A stretch of 48,127 nucleotides of DNA from Magnetospira sp. (GTDB lineage: Bacteria > Pseudomonadota > Alphaproteobacteria > Rhodospirillales > Magnetospiraceae): contig JANQIL010000110.1 in NCBI GenBank assembly GCA_028282245.1, positions 1 through 48,127 of the forward strand. The letters run 5' to 3'. The first letter of the stretch is position 1; the number at the start of each line of letters is the position of its first letter. The notes under the pieces are model-generated. The model was not told the DNA's origin. It saw nothing but the letters and a program-made list of their open reading frames with translations, and did no database searches. A program made the position numbers and the translations under genes. Positions 1-7,924 of the stretch are shown here, piece by piece.

Positions 1-678
1 GCCATGAAGTTCCTGCTCCCCCTCGGTGTCGCGGCCATCGCCACGATGCCCACCACGTTTGCCCAGGATTGTGCTGACACCAAGGCGATGGCTTCCGCCG
101 AGTGCAGCGAAAAGAGCACCATCGTCGACACCGCCGTCGCGGCCGGCTCGTTCGAGACCCTCGCCACCGCGCTGACCGCCGCCGGTCTCGTCGATGCCCT
201 GCAGGGTGAGGGCCAGACGGTCGAGCACGCCGTTCACCAAGCCCGGTTCGTTGCTCAGGAAGAAATCCCCGGCCAAACTCACGTATTCGTTAATGACCAC
301 CCGCGCCGGAACGTCCCGGCAGGACAGCAACTCGAAGGCGCCGGCCCTGAGCATGGCGCGCAGCACCGCCTCCAGGCGCGCGACCGTCCAACCCTTCTGG
401 AGGGCGTCGTTGATCATGGCGTCCAGGTCGCCCTGACGGGCCAGGGTTCCGCGCACCACGAGTCCGAAGAAATCGCCGTCCGGCGACGGCAGCGGCACGC
501 CGTCGCCGTCGCTGAGGTCGACTCCGGTCCAGCGCCGGTGAATGAATTCCGAAAGCACGGAATCGAGCGCCGCGCCCGTCATTTCGATTTCGTACAGAGC
601 CTGCACGGCGGACAGCCGGGCCGCGCTTCGCGATCCGGCGGCGCCATCGCCCTGCACCCCATCGCCGGGTTCGCCCAT
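1..678 (-). CDS. nusB: transcription antitermination protein NusB, 3' end lost
   Basis: NusB binds boxA RNA with NusE (S10) and supports antitermination, chiefly of rRNA operons. From the ATG at 678 the protein shows an N-terminal helix with SAARLSAVQALYEIE, a middle segment FFGLVVRGT, and the conserved C-terminal half with RLEAVLRAMLRAGAFELL, VPARVVINEYVSLA and GLVNGVLDRLA, about 161 recognisable residues down to about position 196. NusB normally ends close to that last motif. Here no stop codon is reached: the frame stays open to position 1 through DNA that is antisense to a fasciclin gene. The start lies 2 nt after the ribH stop, so nusB is the last gene of the riboflavin operon, as in many alphaproteobacteria. 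NusB identity is firm; the last 64 codons are probably not native. Confidence 0.85.
   Translation of the reverse strand, partial: MGEPGDGVQGDGAAGSRSAARLSAVQALYEIEMTGAALDSVLSEFIHRRWTGVDLSDGDGVPLPSPDGDFFGLVVRGTLARQGDLDAMINDALQKGWTVARLEAVLRAMLRAGAFELLSCRDVPARVVINEYVSLAGDFFLSNEPGLVNGVLDRLALTLQGIDETGGGQRGGEGLERAGRDGGVDDGALFAALGGSHRLGVSTILGKRGGHRGDGRDTEGEQELHG
4..214 (+). pseudogene. 5' fragment of a secreted fasciclin-domain protein, cut at a junction
   Basis: The reading frame starts at the ATG at position 4. It encodes a signal peptide (hydrophobic core about residues 4-18, Ala-type cleavage near FAQ) and then the start of a fasciclin (FAS1) domain: IVDTAVAAGSFETL followed by AGLVDALQGEG. FAS1 proteins continue at this point with a PFTVFAPTD-like segment. 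Here the frame instead runs into sequence that is the exact complement of nusB coding DNA, so everything after about position 214 is antisense noise. The frame stays open by chance to 786. FAS1 proteins are secreted adhesion or cell-surface proteins; only about 70 of the usual 160 or so residues remain. I read it as a truncated gene joined to nusB by an assembly chimera or a rearrangement. The family assignment is good; that a product is made is unlikely. Confidence 0.6.
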
Positions 679-680
679 GG

Positions 681-1142
681 TCAGCCGAGCTTGAAGTGTT
701 GTTTGATCTCGATCATCCGCAGGCAGGCCCGCGCCGCCCGGCCGCCGAAATCCTTGCCGGCCACGTCGGCCCGGACCCGCGCCTGATCGCGGCTCTCCAC
801 GGTCAGGATCCCGCACCCATGGGCGAGGGAGTATTTCAGGGTCAGATCCATCATTCCGTCGATGGCGCAGCGGCATACGTGATCGTAATGATCCGTCTCG
901 CCGCGCACCACGCAGCCCAGGGTGATGAATCCGGCATAGTAACCGTTCGGGGCGCCGACCTCCATGCTGCGGACGGCCAGCCGCACGGCGCCCGGAATCT
1001 CCATCGCGCCGGGCACCACGATGTGGTGGTGCGCCCAGCCCTCGGACTCCAGCGCCCGGGTGGCGCCGTTGAAAAGCTCCTGGCCGATCTCCTCGTAGAA
1101 GCGACCCTCGACGATAAGCACGCGACCGCGCACCGAGGTCAT
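681..1142 (-). CDS. ribH: 6,7-dimethyl-8-ribityllumazine synthase
   Basis: RibH condenses 5-amino-6-ribitylamino-uracil with 3,4-dihydroxy-2-butanone 4-phosphate to give lumazine, the penultimate step of riboflavin synthesis. The protein has 153 residues, normal for the family. Visible motifs are VVPGAMEIP (about 42-50), LGCVVRGETDHYDHV (75-89, with His85 at the position of the catalytic histidine of the B. subtilis enzyme) and GILTVES (111-117). The ATG at 1142 overlaps the stop of the upstream ribB gene by 4 nt (ATGA), which implies translational coupling; nusB follows 2 nt after the stop. Both 3,4-dihydroxy-2-butanone 4-phosphate and the product's next enzyme are supplied by neighbouring genes. 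Confidence 0.95.
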   Translation of the reverse strand: MTSVRGRVLIVEGRFYEEIGQELFNGATRALESEGWAHHHIVVPGAMEIPGAVRLAVRSMEVGAPNGYYAGFITLGCVVRGETDHYDHVCRCAIDGMMDLTLKYSLAHGCGILTVESRDQARVRADVAGKDFGGRAARACLRMIEIKQHFKLG

Positions 1143-2269
1143 TCCGAAATTCCTTCGATCGGGATCGGTTTCCGGTCGACGACCCGCAGGCCGTAGCCCT
1201 CGAGCCCGATGATGTTGCGCTGAGTATTCGACAACAACACCATATCCCGCACCCCGAGGTCGAGAAGAATTTGCGCGCCGACGCCGTAGTCCCGCAATTC
1301 CGAGGGTTGGGGCGGCTCGCCGGCGAGTCGCGCCCTGACGTGGCCGGACAGGCTGGTCGACTGCGGCTCGCGGATCAACACCACGACGCCGCGCCCGGCC
1401 GCGCCGATGGTCCGCATCGCCTGATGAAGCTCGGCCGCCTTGCCGGCCCGGTGATCCCCCAGGATGTCGTCGAGCACGTTGATGGAGTGCATCCGCACCA
1501 GCACCGGCCCATCGGCCGCGAGGTCGCCCTTGACCAGGGCGATGTGCTCCGCGTAGGCGACCTCGTTGGCGTAGACATGGAGCCGGAAATCGCCTCCGTA
1601 GATGCTCTCCAGGCCGCATTCCGCGGTTTTCTTGACGATCCGGTCGTGGCGCAGCCGATAGGCGATCAGGTCGGCGATGGTGCCGATCTTGAGGCCGTGC
1701 CTCTGCGCGAAACCGACCAGATCGGGCGTCCGGGCCATGGTGCCGTCGTCGTTCATGATCTCGCAGATCACTCCGGACGGATTCAGCCCGGCCAGCCGCG
1801 CGACGTCGACCGCCGCCTCCGTATGGCCGGTGCGCACCAGCACCCCGCCGTCCCGCGCGGTCAGCGGAAAAATATGCCCGGGCGTGGCGATGTCCGCCGC
1901 TCCCTTGCCGGAATCGATGGCGACCGCGATGGTGCGTGCCCGATCGGAGGCGGAAATTCCGGTGGTGACCCCTTCCCGCGCCTCGATCGACACCGTGAAC
2001 GCGGTCTGATGGCGCGACACGTTGGACTGCGCCATCGGCTTGAGGCCAAGCGCCTCGATCCGCTGCCGGGTCAGCGAGAGACAGATCAGGCCACGCCCGT
2101 GCTTGGCCATGAAATTGACCGCGTCCGGAGTCGCCATCTGGGCCGGAATCACCAGGTCGCCCTCGTTCTCGCGCTCCTCGTCGTCGACCAGGATGAACAT
2201 CCGGCCGTTGCGGGCGTCCTCGATGATGTCCTCGATCGACGACAGGTACTGCTGGTATTCGGCGGTCAT
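1139..2269 (-). CDS. ribB: 3,4-dihydroxy-2-butanone 4-phosphate synthase with degenerate GTP cyclohydrolase II-like domain
   Basis: The N-terminal domain (about 8-208) is DHBP synthase, which converts ribulose 5-phosphate to the four-carbon precursor of riboflavin. It shows RENEGDL (33-39), GHIFPL (131-136), [10 protein letters not shown] (146-155) and the catalytic-loop region [12 protein letters not shown] (169-180). The C-terminal part (about 210-376) has the fold signature of GTP cyclohydrolase II (VRMHS near 258-262, [14 protein letters not shown] 327-340, GLEGYGL 355-361). It lacks the three zinc-binding cysteines, because the stretch after VRMHS has no Cys. It is therefore probably a RibBX-type protein without cyclohydrolase activity, and a separate ribA is expected elsewhere. 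I chose the ATG at 2269 because GGAG lies 5 nt upstream and it overlaps the ribE stop (ATGA); a GTG at 2275 is the alternative. Length is 376 residues. Confidence 0.93.
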   Translation of the reverse strand: MTAEYQQYLSSIEDIIEDARNGRMFILVDDEERENEGDLVIPAQMATPDAVNFMAKHGRGLICLSLTRQRIEALGLKPMAQSNVSRHQTAFTVSIEAREGVTTGISASDRARTIAVAIDSGKGAADIATPGHIFPLTARDGGVLVRTGHTEAAVDVARLAGLNPSGVICEIMNDDGTMARTPDLVGFAQRHGLKIGTIADLIAYRLRHDRIVKKTAECGLESIYGGDFRLHVYANEVAYAEHIALVKGDLAADGPVLVRMHSINVLDDILGDHRAGKAAELHQAMRTIGAAGRGVVVLIREPQSTSLSGHVRARLAGEPPQPSELRDYGVGAQILLDLGVRDMVLLSNTQRNIIGLEGYGLRVVDRKPIPIEGISE

Positions 2270-2856
2270 CGGCACTCCAGGAGACGGGCCACGTAGCGGG
2301 CCAGCATGTCGATTTCGAGGTTGACCGGATCGCCGGCCGCGAGACCGCCAAGCGTGGTGGCATCCCGCGTATGCGGAATGATGTTGACCCCGAACCGACG
2401 ATCCGCCACCTCGTTGACGGTCAGCGACACCCCGTCCACCGCCACCGATCCCTTGGGCGCGATGAATCCCTTGAGATCCTCGGGAACGTCGAACAGCAGG
2501 CGCAGCGATTCCCCCTCGGGAACGGCCGAGACCAGGGTGCCGACCCCGTCCACGTGCCCGGACACGATGTGGCCGCCCAGTTCGTCGCCGACCTTCAGGG
2601 CGCGCTCCAGATTGACCCGGGTGCCCGCCGTCCAGTGGCGCATGGTGGTCGTCGACAGGCTTTCGCCGGACGCCGAAATCCGGAACCAGTCGTCACCGGT
2701 GGCGATGACCGTCATGCAGGCGCCATTGCAGGCGATCGACGCGCCGATCTCGATTTCCGACGTCTCGTACGAGGTGGCGAAGGTGAAACGGGTATCCCCG
2801 TCGCCGGGCTCGACCGCCACCACGCGGCCCAGGTCGGTGATGATTCCGGTAAACAT
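2266..2856 (-). CDS. ribE: riboflavin synthase, alpha chain
   Basis: This enzyme dismutates two molecules of 6,7-dimethyl-8-ribityllumazine to riboflavin and the pyrimidine precursor. The 196-residue protein begins MFTGII, the family's invariant start. It has the two tandem lumazine-binding half-domains: the first with CNGACMTV and GGHIVSGHVDGVG at its border, the second with GSVAVDGVSLTVN. The length is typical. It starts 3 nt after the ribD stop, and its own stop overlaps the ribB ATG. The order ribD-ribE-ribB-ribH places four enzymes of one pathway in a compact operon. Confidence 0.95.
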   Translation of the reverse strand: MFTGIITDLGRVVAVEPGDGDTRFTFATSYETSEIEIGASIACNGACMTVIATGDDWFRISASGESLSTTTMRHWTAGTRVNLERALKVGDELGGHIVSGHVDGVGTLVSAVPEGESLRLLFDVPEDLKGFIAPKGSVAVDGVSLTVNEVADRRFGVNIIPHTRDATTLGGLAAGDPVNLEIDMLARYVARLLECR

Positions 2857-2859
2857 GGC

Positions 2860-3987
2860 TCAGCGCGTCGCCCGATAGTCTTCCATTCCGTCGGGCCCGA
2901 TCCCGCGCAGCCCGGAGCGTTCGAAATAAGGCGTCGCGGCCAGTTTGTCCACTCCCAACCCGGCCACCGCCGGGGTTCCGTCGCCGCCGATCAGGCGCGG
3001 TGCCCGGAACCATGCCAGACGGTCGGCCAGACCCCCGCCCAGAATCGTCGCCGCCAAGGCGCCGCCGGCCTCGACCAGAATCCGCGTAAGGCCGCGATCG
3101 GCCAGCGCCCGAAAGGCGGCCTCGACGTCGACCCGACCGGTCTTGTCGGCCGGCAACCCGATCACCTCGACCCCGCACCCGACAAGCGCGGCCCTTCGGT
3201 CGGCGGGGGCGTCGTCGCGGGCCAGCACCCATGTCGGGACGCGCCGCGCCGTCCGGACCAGACGGCTGTCCGTCGGCAGCCGGAGTCGGCTGTCGAGAAC
3301 AAGACGCAGCGGCGACGTTCCGTCCAGGCCCGGCAGCCGGCAGGTCAGATCCGGGTCGTCGGCCAGCACCGTGCCGATACCGGTCAGGATGGCGTCGTGG
3401 CGGGCCCGCAGCAGATGCCCCCAGGCGCGCGCCGCCTCGGCGGTGATCCAGCGGCTGTCGCCGCCGCGCGTGGCGATGCGGCCGTCCAGGCTGGTCGCCA
3501 TCTTCAGCGTGACCAGCGGCCGCCGCTCGACGATCCGCAGCAGAAATCCCGCGTTGAGGTCGGCCGCCGCGTCGGCCGCCACCCCCTCGGTGACCGCGAT
3601 CCCGGCGCGGCGCAGGGTTTCGAGTCCCCGTCCGGCGGTGCGCGGATCGGGATCGCGCAACGCCACCACCACCCGCGCCACCCCGGCCGCCGCCAGGGCC
3701 GCCGCGCAGGGCGGCGTCTTGCCGTGATGGTTGCAGGGTTCCAGGGTCACGTAGACGGTGGCGCCCTCGGCCGCCGCGCCGGCCCGCCGCAGGGCCTCGG
3801 TCTCGGCATGCGGTCGCCCGCCCGGCCGGGTCCAGCCGCGCCCGACCACGCGCCCCGATGCCGCGACGATCAGGCAGCCGACCGACGGATTGGGCCAGAC
3901 ATTGCCCAGGCCACGTTGGGCCAGAGTCAGGGCGGCGTCCATGAAGGCCCGGTCGGCGGCCGGATCGGCCGCCCCGGACTCACTCAC
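2860..3987 (-). CDS. ribD: bifunctional riboflavin deaminase/reductase RibD
   Basis: RibD carries out two successive steps after GTP cyclohydrolase II: deamination of the pyrimidine and NADPH-dependent reduction of the ribosyl side chain. The N-terminal cytidine-deaminase-like domain shows PNPSVG (32-37), HAE (60-62) and [11 protein letters not shown] with zinc cysteines 85 and 94. The reductase domain starts near 155 with [17 protein letters not shown] and contains ILVEAGG. I chose the GTG at 3987, which overlaps the nrdR stop by 8 nt and gives 375 residues with the expected short lead into [14 protein letters not shown]. The longer frame up to 4080 would add 31 residues that are only an out-of-frame reading of nrdR. 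No FMN riboswitch is seen before it, since the gene is embedded after nrdR. Confidence 0.92.
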   Translation of the reverse strand: MSESGAADPAADRAFMDAALTLAQRGLGNVWPNPSVGCLIVAASGRVVGRGWTRPGGRPHAETEALRRAGAAAEGATVYVTLEPCNHHGKTPPCAAALAAAGVARVVVALRDPDPRTAGRGLETLRRAGIAVTEGVAADAAADLNAGFLLRIVERRPLVTLKMATSLDGRIATRGGDSRWITAEAARAWGHLLRARHDAILTGIGTVLADDPDLTCRLPGLDGTSPLRLVLDSRLRLPTDSRLVRTARRVPTWVLARDDAPADRRAALVGCGVEVIGLPADKTGRVDVEAAFRALADRGLTRILVEAGGALAATILGGGLADRLAWFRAPRLIGGDGTPAVAGLGVDKLAATPYFERSGLRGIGPDGMEDYRATR

Positions 3988-4429
3988 CCAGTTCTCCAAT
4001 GAATTTCTCGAAGTCTTTCTTTTCGCGGAAATTCTTGTAGACCGAGGCATAGCGGACGTAGGCCACCTGATCCAGTTCAAGCAGGACGTCCATGACCATT
4101 TCGCCGATCACCTTGGACTGGATCTCGCTTTCCCCCAGGCTTTCCAGGCGGCGCTGGATGCTGGTCGCGATGCGCTCCACCTTGTCCGCCTCGACCGGTC
4201 GCTTGCGCAGCGCGATTTGCAGGGATCTGAGCAGCTTCTCGCGCTCGAACGGGGCCTTGGTGCCGTTTTTCTTGACCACCGTCAGGTCGCGCAACTGCAC
4301 CCGCTCGAAGGTGGTGAAGCGGGAACTGCACGACGGGCAGTAGCGCCGCCTTCGGATCGCCGCGTTGTCCTCGGTCGGGCGCGAGTCCTTGACCTGGGTA
4401 TCGTCGTTGCCGCAGAACGGACAGCGCAT
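3980..4429 (-). CDS. nrdR: transcriptional repressor NrdR
   Basis: NrdR is the nucleotide-sensing repressor of ribonucleotide reductase genes. The 149-residue protein has the N-terminal zinc ribbon with Cys3, Cys6, Cys31 and Cys34 (MRCPFC and YCPSC), the linking segment [12 protein letters not shown], and an ATP-cone domain from about 49 to 139 ([20 protein letters not shown], then [13 protein letters not shown]). Length and start are canonical, and a purine-rich AGGGAGGGGG lies upstream of the ATG. It lies between glyA and ribD, the usual alphaproteobacterial position. It starts 31 nt after glyA and ends inside the start of ribD. Confidence 0.96.
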   Translation of the reverse strand: MRCPFCGNDDTQVKDSRPTEDNAAIRRRRYCPSCSSRFTTFERVQLRDLTVVKKNGTKAPFEREKLLRSLQIALRKRPVEADKVERIATSIQRRLESLGESEIQSKVIGEMVMDVLLELDQVAYVRYASVYKNFREKKDFEKFIGELGE

Positions 4430-4460
4430 GAGCCATCCCCCTCCCTGTTGTTTCTTATGG

Positions 4461-5741
4461 TCAGGCGTCCGGATAGACCGGGAACCGTCGGCACAGGCCC
4501 TCGACTTCGTCGCGCACCCGATCCTCGACCGCCGCGTTGTCGTCCGGATGCGCCGCCAAGCCGTCCAGGACGTCGCTGATCAGTTCGCCGGTACGCCGGA
4601 ATTCCTCCACCCCGAAGCCGCGCGTGGTGCCGGCCGGGCTGCCGAGTCGCAGTCCGGAGGTCACCATGGGCTTCTCGGGATCGAACGGGATGGCGTTCTT
4701 GTTGCACGTCATGCCGGCCCGCTCCAGGCTCGCCTCGGCTAGCTTGCCGGTCAGTTTCTTGGGCCGCAGGTCGACCAGCATCAGATGGGTGTCGGTGCCG
4801 CCCGACACCACGTCGCAGCCCCGCGCCATCATCACCTCGGCCAGTGCCCGGGCATTGTCCACGACGGCCTGGGCATAGGTCTTGAAAGCCGGTGCCAGGG
4901 CCTCCCCGAAGGCCACCGCCTTGGCCGCGATGACATGCATCAACGGCCCGCCCTGAAGGCCCGGAAACACCGCGGAATTGAACTTCTTGCCGAGATCCGC
5001 GTCGTTGCAGAGAATCATCCCGCCGCGCGGCCCGCGCAGGGTCTTGTGGGTGGTGGTGGTGACCACGTGGGCATGCGGCAGCGGGCTCGGGTGCACGCCG
5101 GCCGCGACCAGTCCGGCGAAGTGCGCCATGTCGACCATCAGCAGCGCCCCCACGCCGTCGGCGATCTCCCGGAACCGGGCGAAATCGATGATTCGCGGAT
5201 AGGCCGAGCCGCCGGCAACGATCAGCTTCGGCCGATGCCGGTCGGCCAGCGCCGCCACCTCGTCGTGGTCGATCCGTCCGTCCTGGCGCCGCACCCCGTA
5301 TTGCACCGCGTTGAACCATTTGCCCGACTGGGCCGGCGCCGCGCCGTGGGTCAAGTGCCCGCCGGCGGCCAGGGACATGCCCATCAAGGTGTCGCCGGGG
5401 GTCAGCAGGGCCTGATAGACGGCCCCGTTGGCCTGTGCCCCCGAATGCGGCTGCACGTTGGCGTAGGAGCAGCCGAACAGCGCCTTCGCGCGATCGATGG
5501 CCAGCGCCTCGGCGACGTCCACGTGCTCGCAGCCGCCGTAGTAGCGGCGCCCCGGGTAGCCTTCGGCGTACTTGTTGGTCAGCACCGACCCCTGGGCCTC
5601 CAGAACCGCGCGCGACACGATGTTCTCCGAGGCGATCAACTCGATCTGGGTCTGCTGGCGACGCAGTTCGCGGTCAACCGACTCGGCGATTTCGGGGTCG
5701 GCATCGGCCAGCGCGCGGCCAAAAAAAGGGTCGAGGGTCAT
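4461..5741 (-). CDS. glyA: serine hydroxymethyltransferase
   Basis: GlyA interconverts serine and glycine with tetrahydrofolate, feeding one-carbon units. Motifs counted from the ATG at 5741 are [10 protein letters not shown] (34-43), [19 protein letters not shown] (57-75), QPHSGAQAN (97-105) and the PLP lysine in [14 protein letters not shown] (Lys233). The total is 426 residues, normal for the family. The frame extends to 5867, but the upstream residues are unlike the family. I chose ATG 5741 because AAGGA lies 11 nt before it; ATG 5753 (430 residues) is a close alternative and has that AAGG directly against it. It is probably the first gene of the glyA-nrdR-rib-nusB run. A 347-nt gap precedes it toward the divergent mucR-like gene. 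Confidence 0.94.
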   Translation of the reverse strand: MTLDPFFGRALADADPEIAESVDRELRRQQTQIELIASENIVSRAVLEAQGSVLTNKYAEGYPGRRYYGGCEHVDVAEALAIDRAKALFGCSYANVQPHSGAQANGAVYQALLTPGDTLMGMSLAAGGHLTHGAAPAQSGKWFNAVQYGVRRQDGRIDHDEVAALADRHRPKLIVAGGSAYPRIIDFARFREIADGVGALLMVDMAHFAGLVAAGVHPSPLPHAHVVTTTTHKTLRGPRGGMILCNDADLGKKFNSAVFPGLQGGPLMHVIAAKAVAFGEALAPAFKTYAQAVVDNARALAEVMMARGCDVVSGGTDTHLMLVDLRPKKLTGKLAEASLERAGMTCNKNAIPFDPEKPMVTSGLRLGSPAGTTRGFGVEEFRRTGELISDVLDGLAAHPDDNAAVEDRVRDEVEGLCRRFPVYPDA

Positions 5742-5977
5742 GGAGTCGGGCATCCTTCGCGGTTTCGGTGGGCCTGTCACCCCGCGCGCGGCCCAATCGG
5801 CCGACGGCGCGGGATCGGTCATATCCCTGGATACCATATGTCGAGATCGGTTGTCAGCACGCCACAAGGTGTCGGGCGCCGGATGGAACCCGGAGGCTCC
5901 GCCTATTCTTTAGCGCAATCGGTGGCCAATTAACGGCGCATTAAAGCGCATGGATTACTTGCCAGTACCTTTTGTAA

Positions 5978-6002
5978 GCGGATTTATTAGCATAGAATCC
6001 GC
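5978..6002. promoter_or_regulatory. inverted repeat in the glyA/mucR-like divergent region
   Basis: Perfect 7-bp arms GCGGATT (5978-5984) and AATCCGC (5996-6002) are separated by an 11-nt AT-rich spacer. It lies in the middle of the 5742-6088 intergenic region, whose second half is much more AT-rich than the genes. It could be a protein-binding site or a small hairpin. No T-tract follows on either strand, so a terminator is less likely. The remaining sequence of this gap, apart from the promoter listed next, shows nothing I can name. Confidence 0.35.
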
Positions 6003-6012
6003 ACATACAGAA

Positions 6013-6051
6013 TTGACAACGCCGAACTTCGTACTAGTATATTCTGTCAAT
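6013..6051 (+). promoter_or_regulatory. candidate sigma-70 promoter framed by an inverted repeat, for the mucR-like gene
   Basis: A perfect -35 hexamer TTGACA (6013-6018) is followed after 16 nt by TAGTAT (6035-6040); TATATT at 6038 is an overlapping alternative with a 19-nt spacer. The -35 box is also the left arm of an inverted repeat, ATTGACA (6012-6018) and TGTCAAT (6045-6051). The two arms sit about three helical turns apart, so an operator would cover both ends of the promoter. MucR-family genes are commonly autoregulated, which would fit; that is inference. Confidence 0.5.
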
Positions 6052-6088
6052 ACATCGTCACGCCAACCAATCAGAGATGATAAAATCC

Positions 6089-6511
6089 ATGAGCGAAGAC
6101 TCGAATAAAATTTCCAACGAGAACATCCTTCAGATGGCGGTGGATATCGTTTCCGCCTATGTCGCGAACAACACGCTTCCGACCTCGCAAGTGACCGAGG
6201 TCATCACAACCGTTTACGGTTCTCTGAAGTCGCTAAGTTCGGAATCGGTCGAACGCGACGAATCGCCCAAACCCGCCGTCCCCATTAAGAAATCGGTTAC
6301 GCCGGAATACCTGATTTGCCTTGAGGACGGCAAAAAAATGAAGATGCTCAAGCGCTACCTGCGGACCACCTACGGCATGTCGGCGGAGGAATACCGAACC
6401 AAATGGGGCTTGGCTCCGGACTACCCCATGGTCGCGCCGAATTACGCCAAGCAGCGTTCCGAATTCGCCAAGCAGATCGGCCTTGGCCGCAAGGCGGGCA
6501 GCCGCAACTAA
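6089..6511 (+). CDS. MucR/Ros-family transcriptional regulator without zinc-binding histidines
   Basis: MucR/Ros proteins are alphaproteobacterial H-NS-like regulators of exopolysaccharide, motility and virulence genes. The N-terminal oligomerisation part (about 10-48, MAVDIVSAYVANNTL) and the C-terminal DNA-binding domain (about 73-130, YLICLEDGKKMKMLKRYL, then SAEEYRTKWGL, DYPMVAPNYA and GLGRK) are clear. In usual MucR the zinc ligands are Cys-Asp-His-His or Cys-Cys-His-His. Here Cys77 and Asp80 are kept, but the two His positions are Tyr90 and Thr94, so zinc cannot be bound in the standard way. Zinc-free homologues that still bind DNA are known (the Ml proteins of Mesorhizobium). I prefer ATG 6089 (140 residues); ATG 6077 in the same frame is possible. 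The gene stands alone with its own AT-rich promoter. Confidence 0.88.
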   Translation: MSEDSNKISNENILQMAVDIVSAYVANNTLPTSQVTEVITTVYGSLKSLSSESVERDESPKPAVPIKKSVTPEYLICLEDGKKMKMLKRYLRTTYGMSAEEYRTKWGLAPDYPMVAPNYAKQRSEFAKQIGLGRKAGSRN

Positions 6512-6616
6512 CCGCCTGCCGTCTCCGGTGGTTTTCGACCGCGTCGGCGAACGGGCCGCGCGGCATTATGAAAATCTGTCTTTTCGAACCGCCGGACGGT
6601 CGGTTACAGTTCGGGG

Positions 6617-6632
6617 TCCGACCGTGGTCGGA
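6617..6632. promoter_or_regulatory. palindrome upstream of livK
   Basis: TCCGACC, a GT spacer and GGTCGGA form a perfect 16-bp interrupted palindrome ending 60 nt before the livK ATG. A further GGTCGG half-site occurs about 30 bp upstream. The position suits an operator for the substrate-binding-protein gene. No regulator gene for it is in the window. Confidence 0.35.
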
Positions 6633-6692
6633 TCTCGCATTCCCCGCCTTGTATCGATTTCGCTCCGACGACCGATGAGGAGAACTCGTGAC

Positions 6693-7898
6693 ATGGGTAA
6701 ACTGACGCAGACCCTTGGCCTGGTGTCGGCCGCCGCCTTGACCCTGGCCTCCGGCGCGCAGGCCGACTCGCTCAAGATCGGCGCCCTGATGCCGATGACC
6801 GGCGACCTGCAAGCCTATGGCATCACCTGTTACAACGGCGTAAAGCTGGCGATCGACGAGGTCAACGCGGCCGGCGGCGTGATGGGCGCGCCGGTGACCC
6901 TGGCGGTCGGCGATACCCAGACCCTGCCACAGCCCGGAGTGGACGCCGCCAAGAAGCTGGTCAGCGTGGAGGGCGTGCATGGCATCGTCGGCGCGTTGTC
7001 GTCGGGAGTCACCATTCCGGTCGCCAAATCGGTGGCGGCGCCATCCGAGGTGCCGCAGATATCGCCCGCCTCCACCTCGCCGGAAATCACCGGCCTGGCC
7101 GACGACGACTTCCTGTTCCGCACCGTCCCGACCGACGCCGTCCAGGGGTTCGCCCTGGCCCAGGTGGCCCAGGAGAAGGGCGTCGGCAGCGTCGGCATCG
7201 TCTACGTGAACAATGACTATGGCAAGGGGCTCGCCGATGCCTTCTCGTCCGCCTTCGAGGGCCTCGGCGGCAGCGTGACCGCGCGGACCGGCTACGAGCA
7301 GAAGCAGGCGTCCTATCGCGGCGAGTTGCAGGCCGCCTCGCAGGGCGATCCCGAGGCCCTGGTTCTGGTTGGCTATCCCGAAAACGGCCAGACGATCATC
7401 CGTCAGGCCCTTGAGGGCGGCTACTTCAACAAGTTCATATTCACCGACGGCATGAAGGCGCCGGAAATCGTCGACAACATCGGCGCCGAATACCTCAACG
7501 GCTCGTTCGGGACCTCTCCGGAATCGATCGGCGAATCCAACCAGCGGTTCCGGGACGCCTACAACGCGGCGTTCGGCGAACTGCCGCCCAAGCCGTACAT
7601 CGATTCGTCCTATGACGCGGTGATCCTGCTGGCCCTGGCGGCCGAGAAGGCGCAGAGCACCAATCCGAAGGCGATCCGCGACGCCCTGCGCGCCGTCGCC
7701 GGCCCGCCGGGTGCCCCGGTGATGCCGGGCGATTTCGCCAAGGCAATCGAGATGATCAAGGCGGGCGAGGACATCGACTACGTGGGCGCCGCCGGCCCAG
7801 AGAACTTCGACGCCGCGGGCGACGTCGCCGGCACCTACGCGCACTGGGAAATCCAGGACGGCCAAATCGTCACCGTGAAGGTGTTCGAGCCGAAATAG
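6693..7898 (+). CDS. livK: branched-chain amino-acid ABC transporter, periplasmic binding protein
   Basis: This is a periplasmic binding protein of the LivK/peripla_BP_6 family that delivers substrate to the LivHMGF membrane complex. A Sec signal peptide occupies residues 1-23 (basic start, hydrophobic core SAAALTLAS, cleavage after AQA). The mature part begins with SLKIGALMPMTGDLQAYG and contains AAGGVMGAPVTL, VHGIVGALSSG and DYGKGLADAF, typical of the type I periplasmic fold. The total is 401 residues. I chose ATG 6693 because GAGGAG lies upstream; an in-frame ATG at 6675 contains that ribosome site and is less likely. The permease and ATPase genes lie downstream on the opposite strand, so livK has its own promoter. 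The ligand cannot be told from sequence. Confidence 0.92.
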   Translation: MGKLTQTLGLVSAAALTLASGAQADSLKIGALMPMTGDLQAYGITCYNGVKLAIDEVNAAGGVMGAPVTLAVGDTQTLPQPGVDAAKKLVSVEGVHGIVGALSSGVTIPVAKSVAAPSEVPQISPASTSPEITGLADDDFLFRTVPTDAVQGFALAQVAQEKGVGSVGIVYVNNDYGKGLADAFSSAFEGLGGSVTARTGYEQKQASYRGELQAASQGDPEALVLVGYPENGQTIIRQALEGGYFNKFIFTDGMKAPEIVDNIGAEYLNGSFGTSPESIGESNQRFRDAYNAAFGELPPKPYIDSSYDAVILLALAAEKAQSTNPKAIRDALRAVAGPPGAPVMPGDFAKAIEMIKAGEDIDYVGAAGPENFDAAGDVAGTYAHWEIQDGQIVTVKVFEPK

Positions 7899-7924
7899 TC
7901 CGCGCCCCGGACTCCACTCTCCTC

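Noticed and set aside
4-786. A single 260-residue secreted protein
   Set aside because: Only the first 70 residues look like protein (fasciclin); the rest is the exact antisense of nusB and the end of ribH.
3988-4429. FMN riboswitch before ribD
   Set aside because: ribD begins inside nrdR; there is no leader to hold one.
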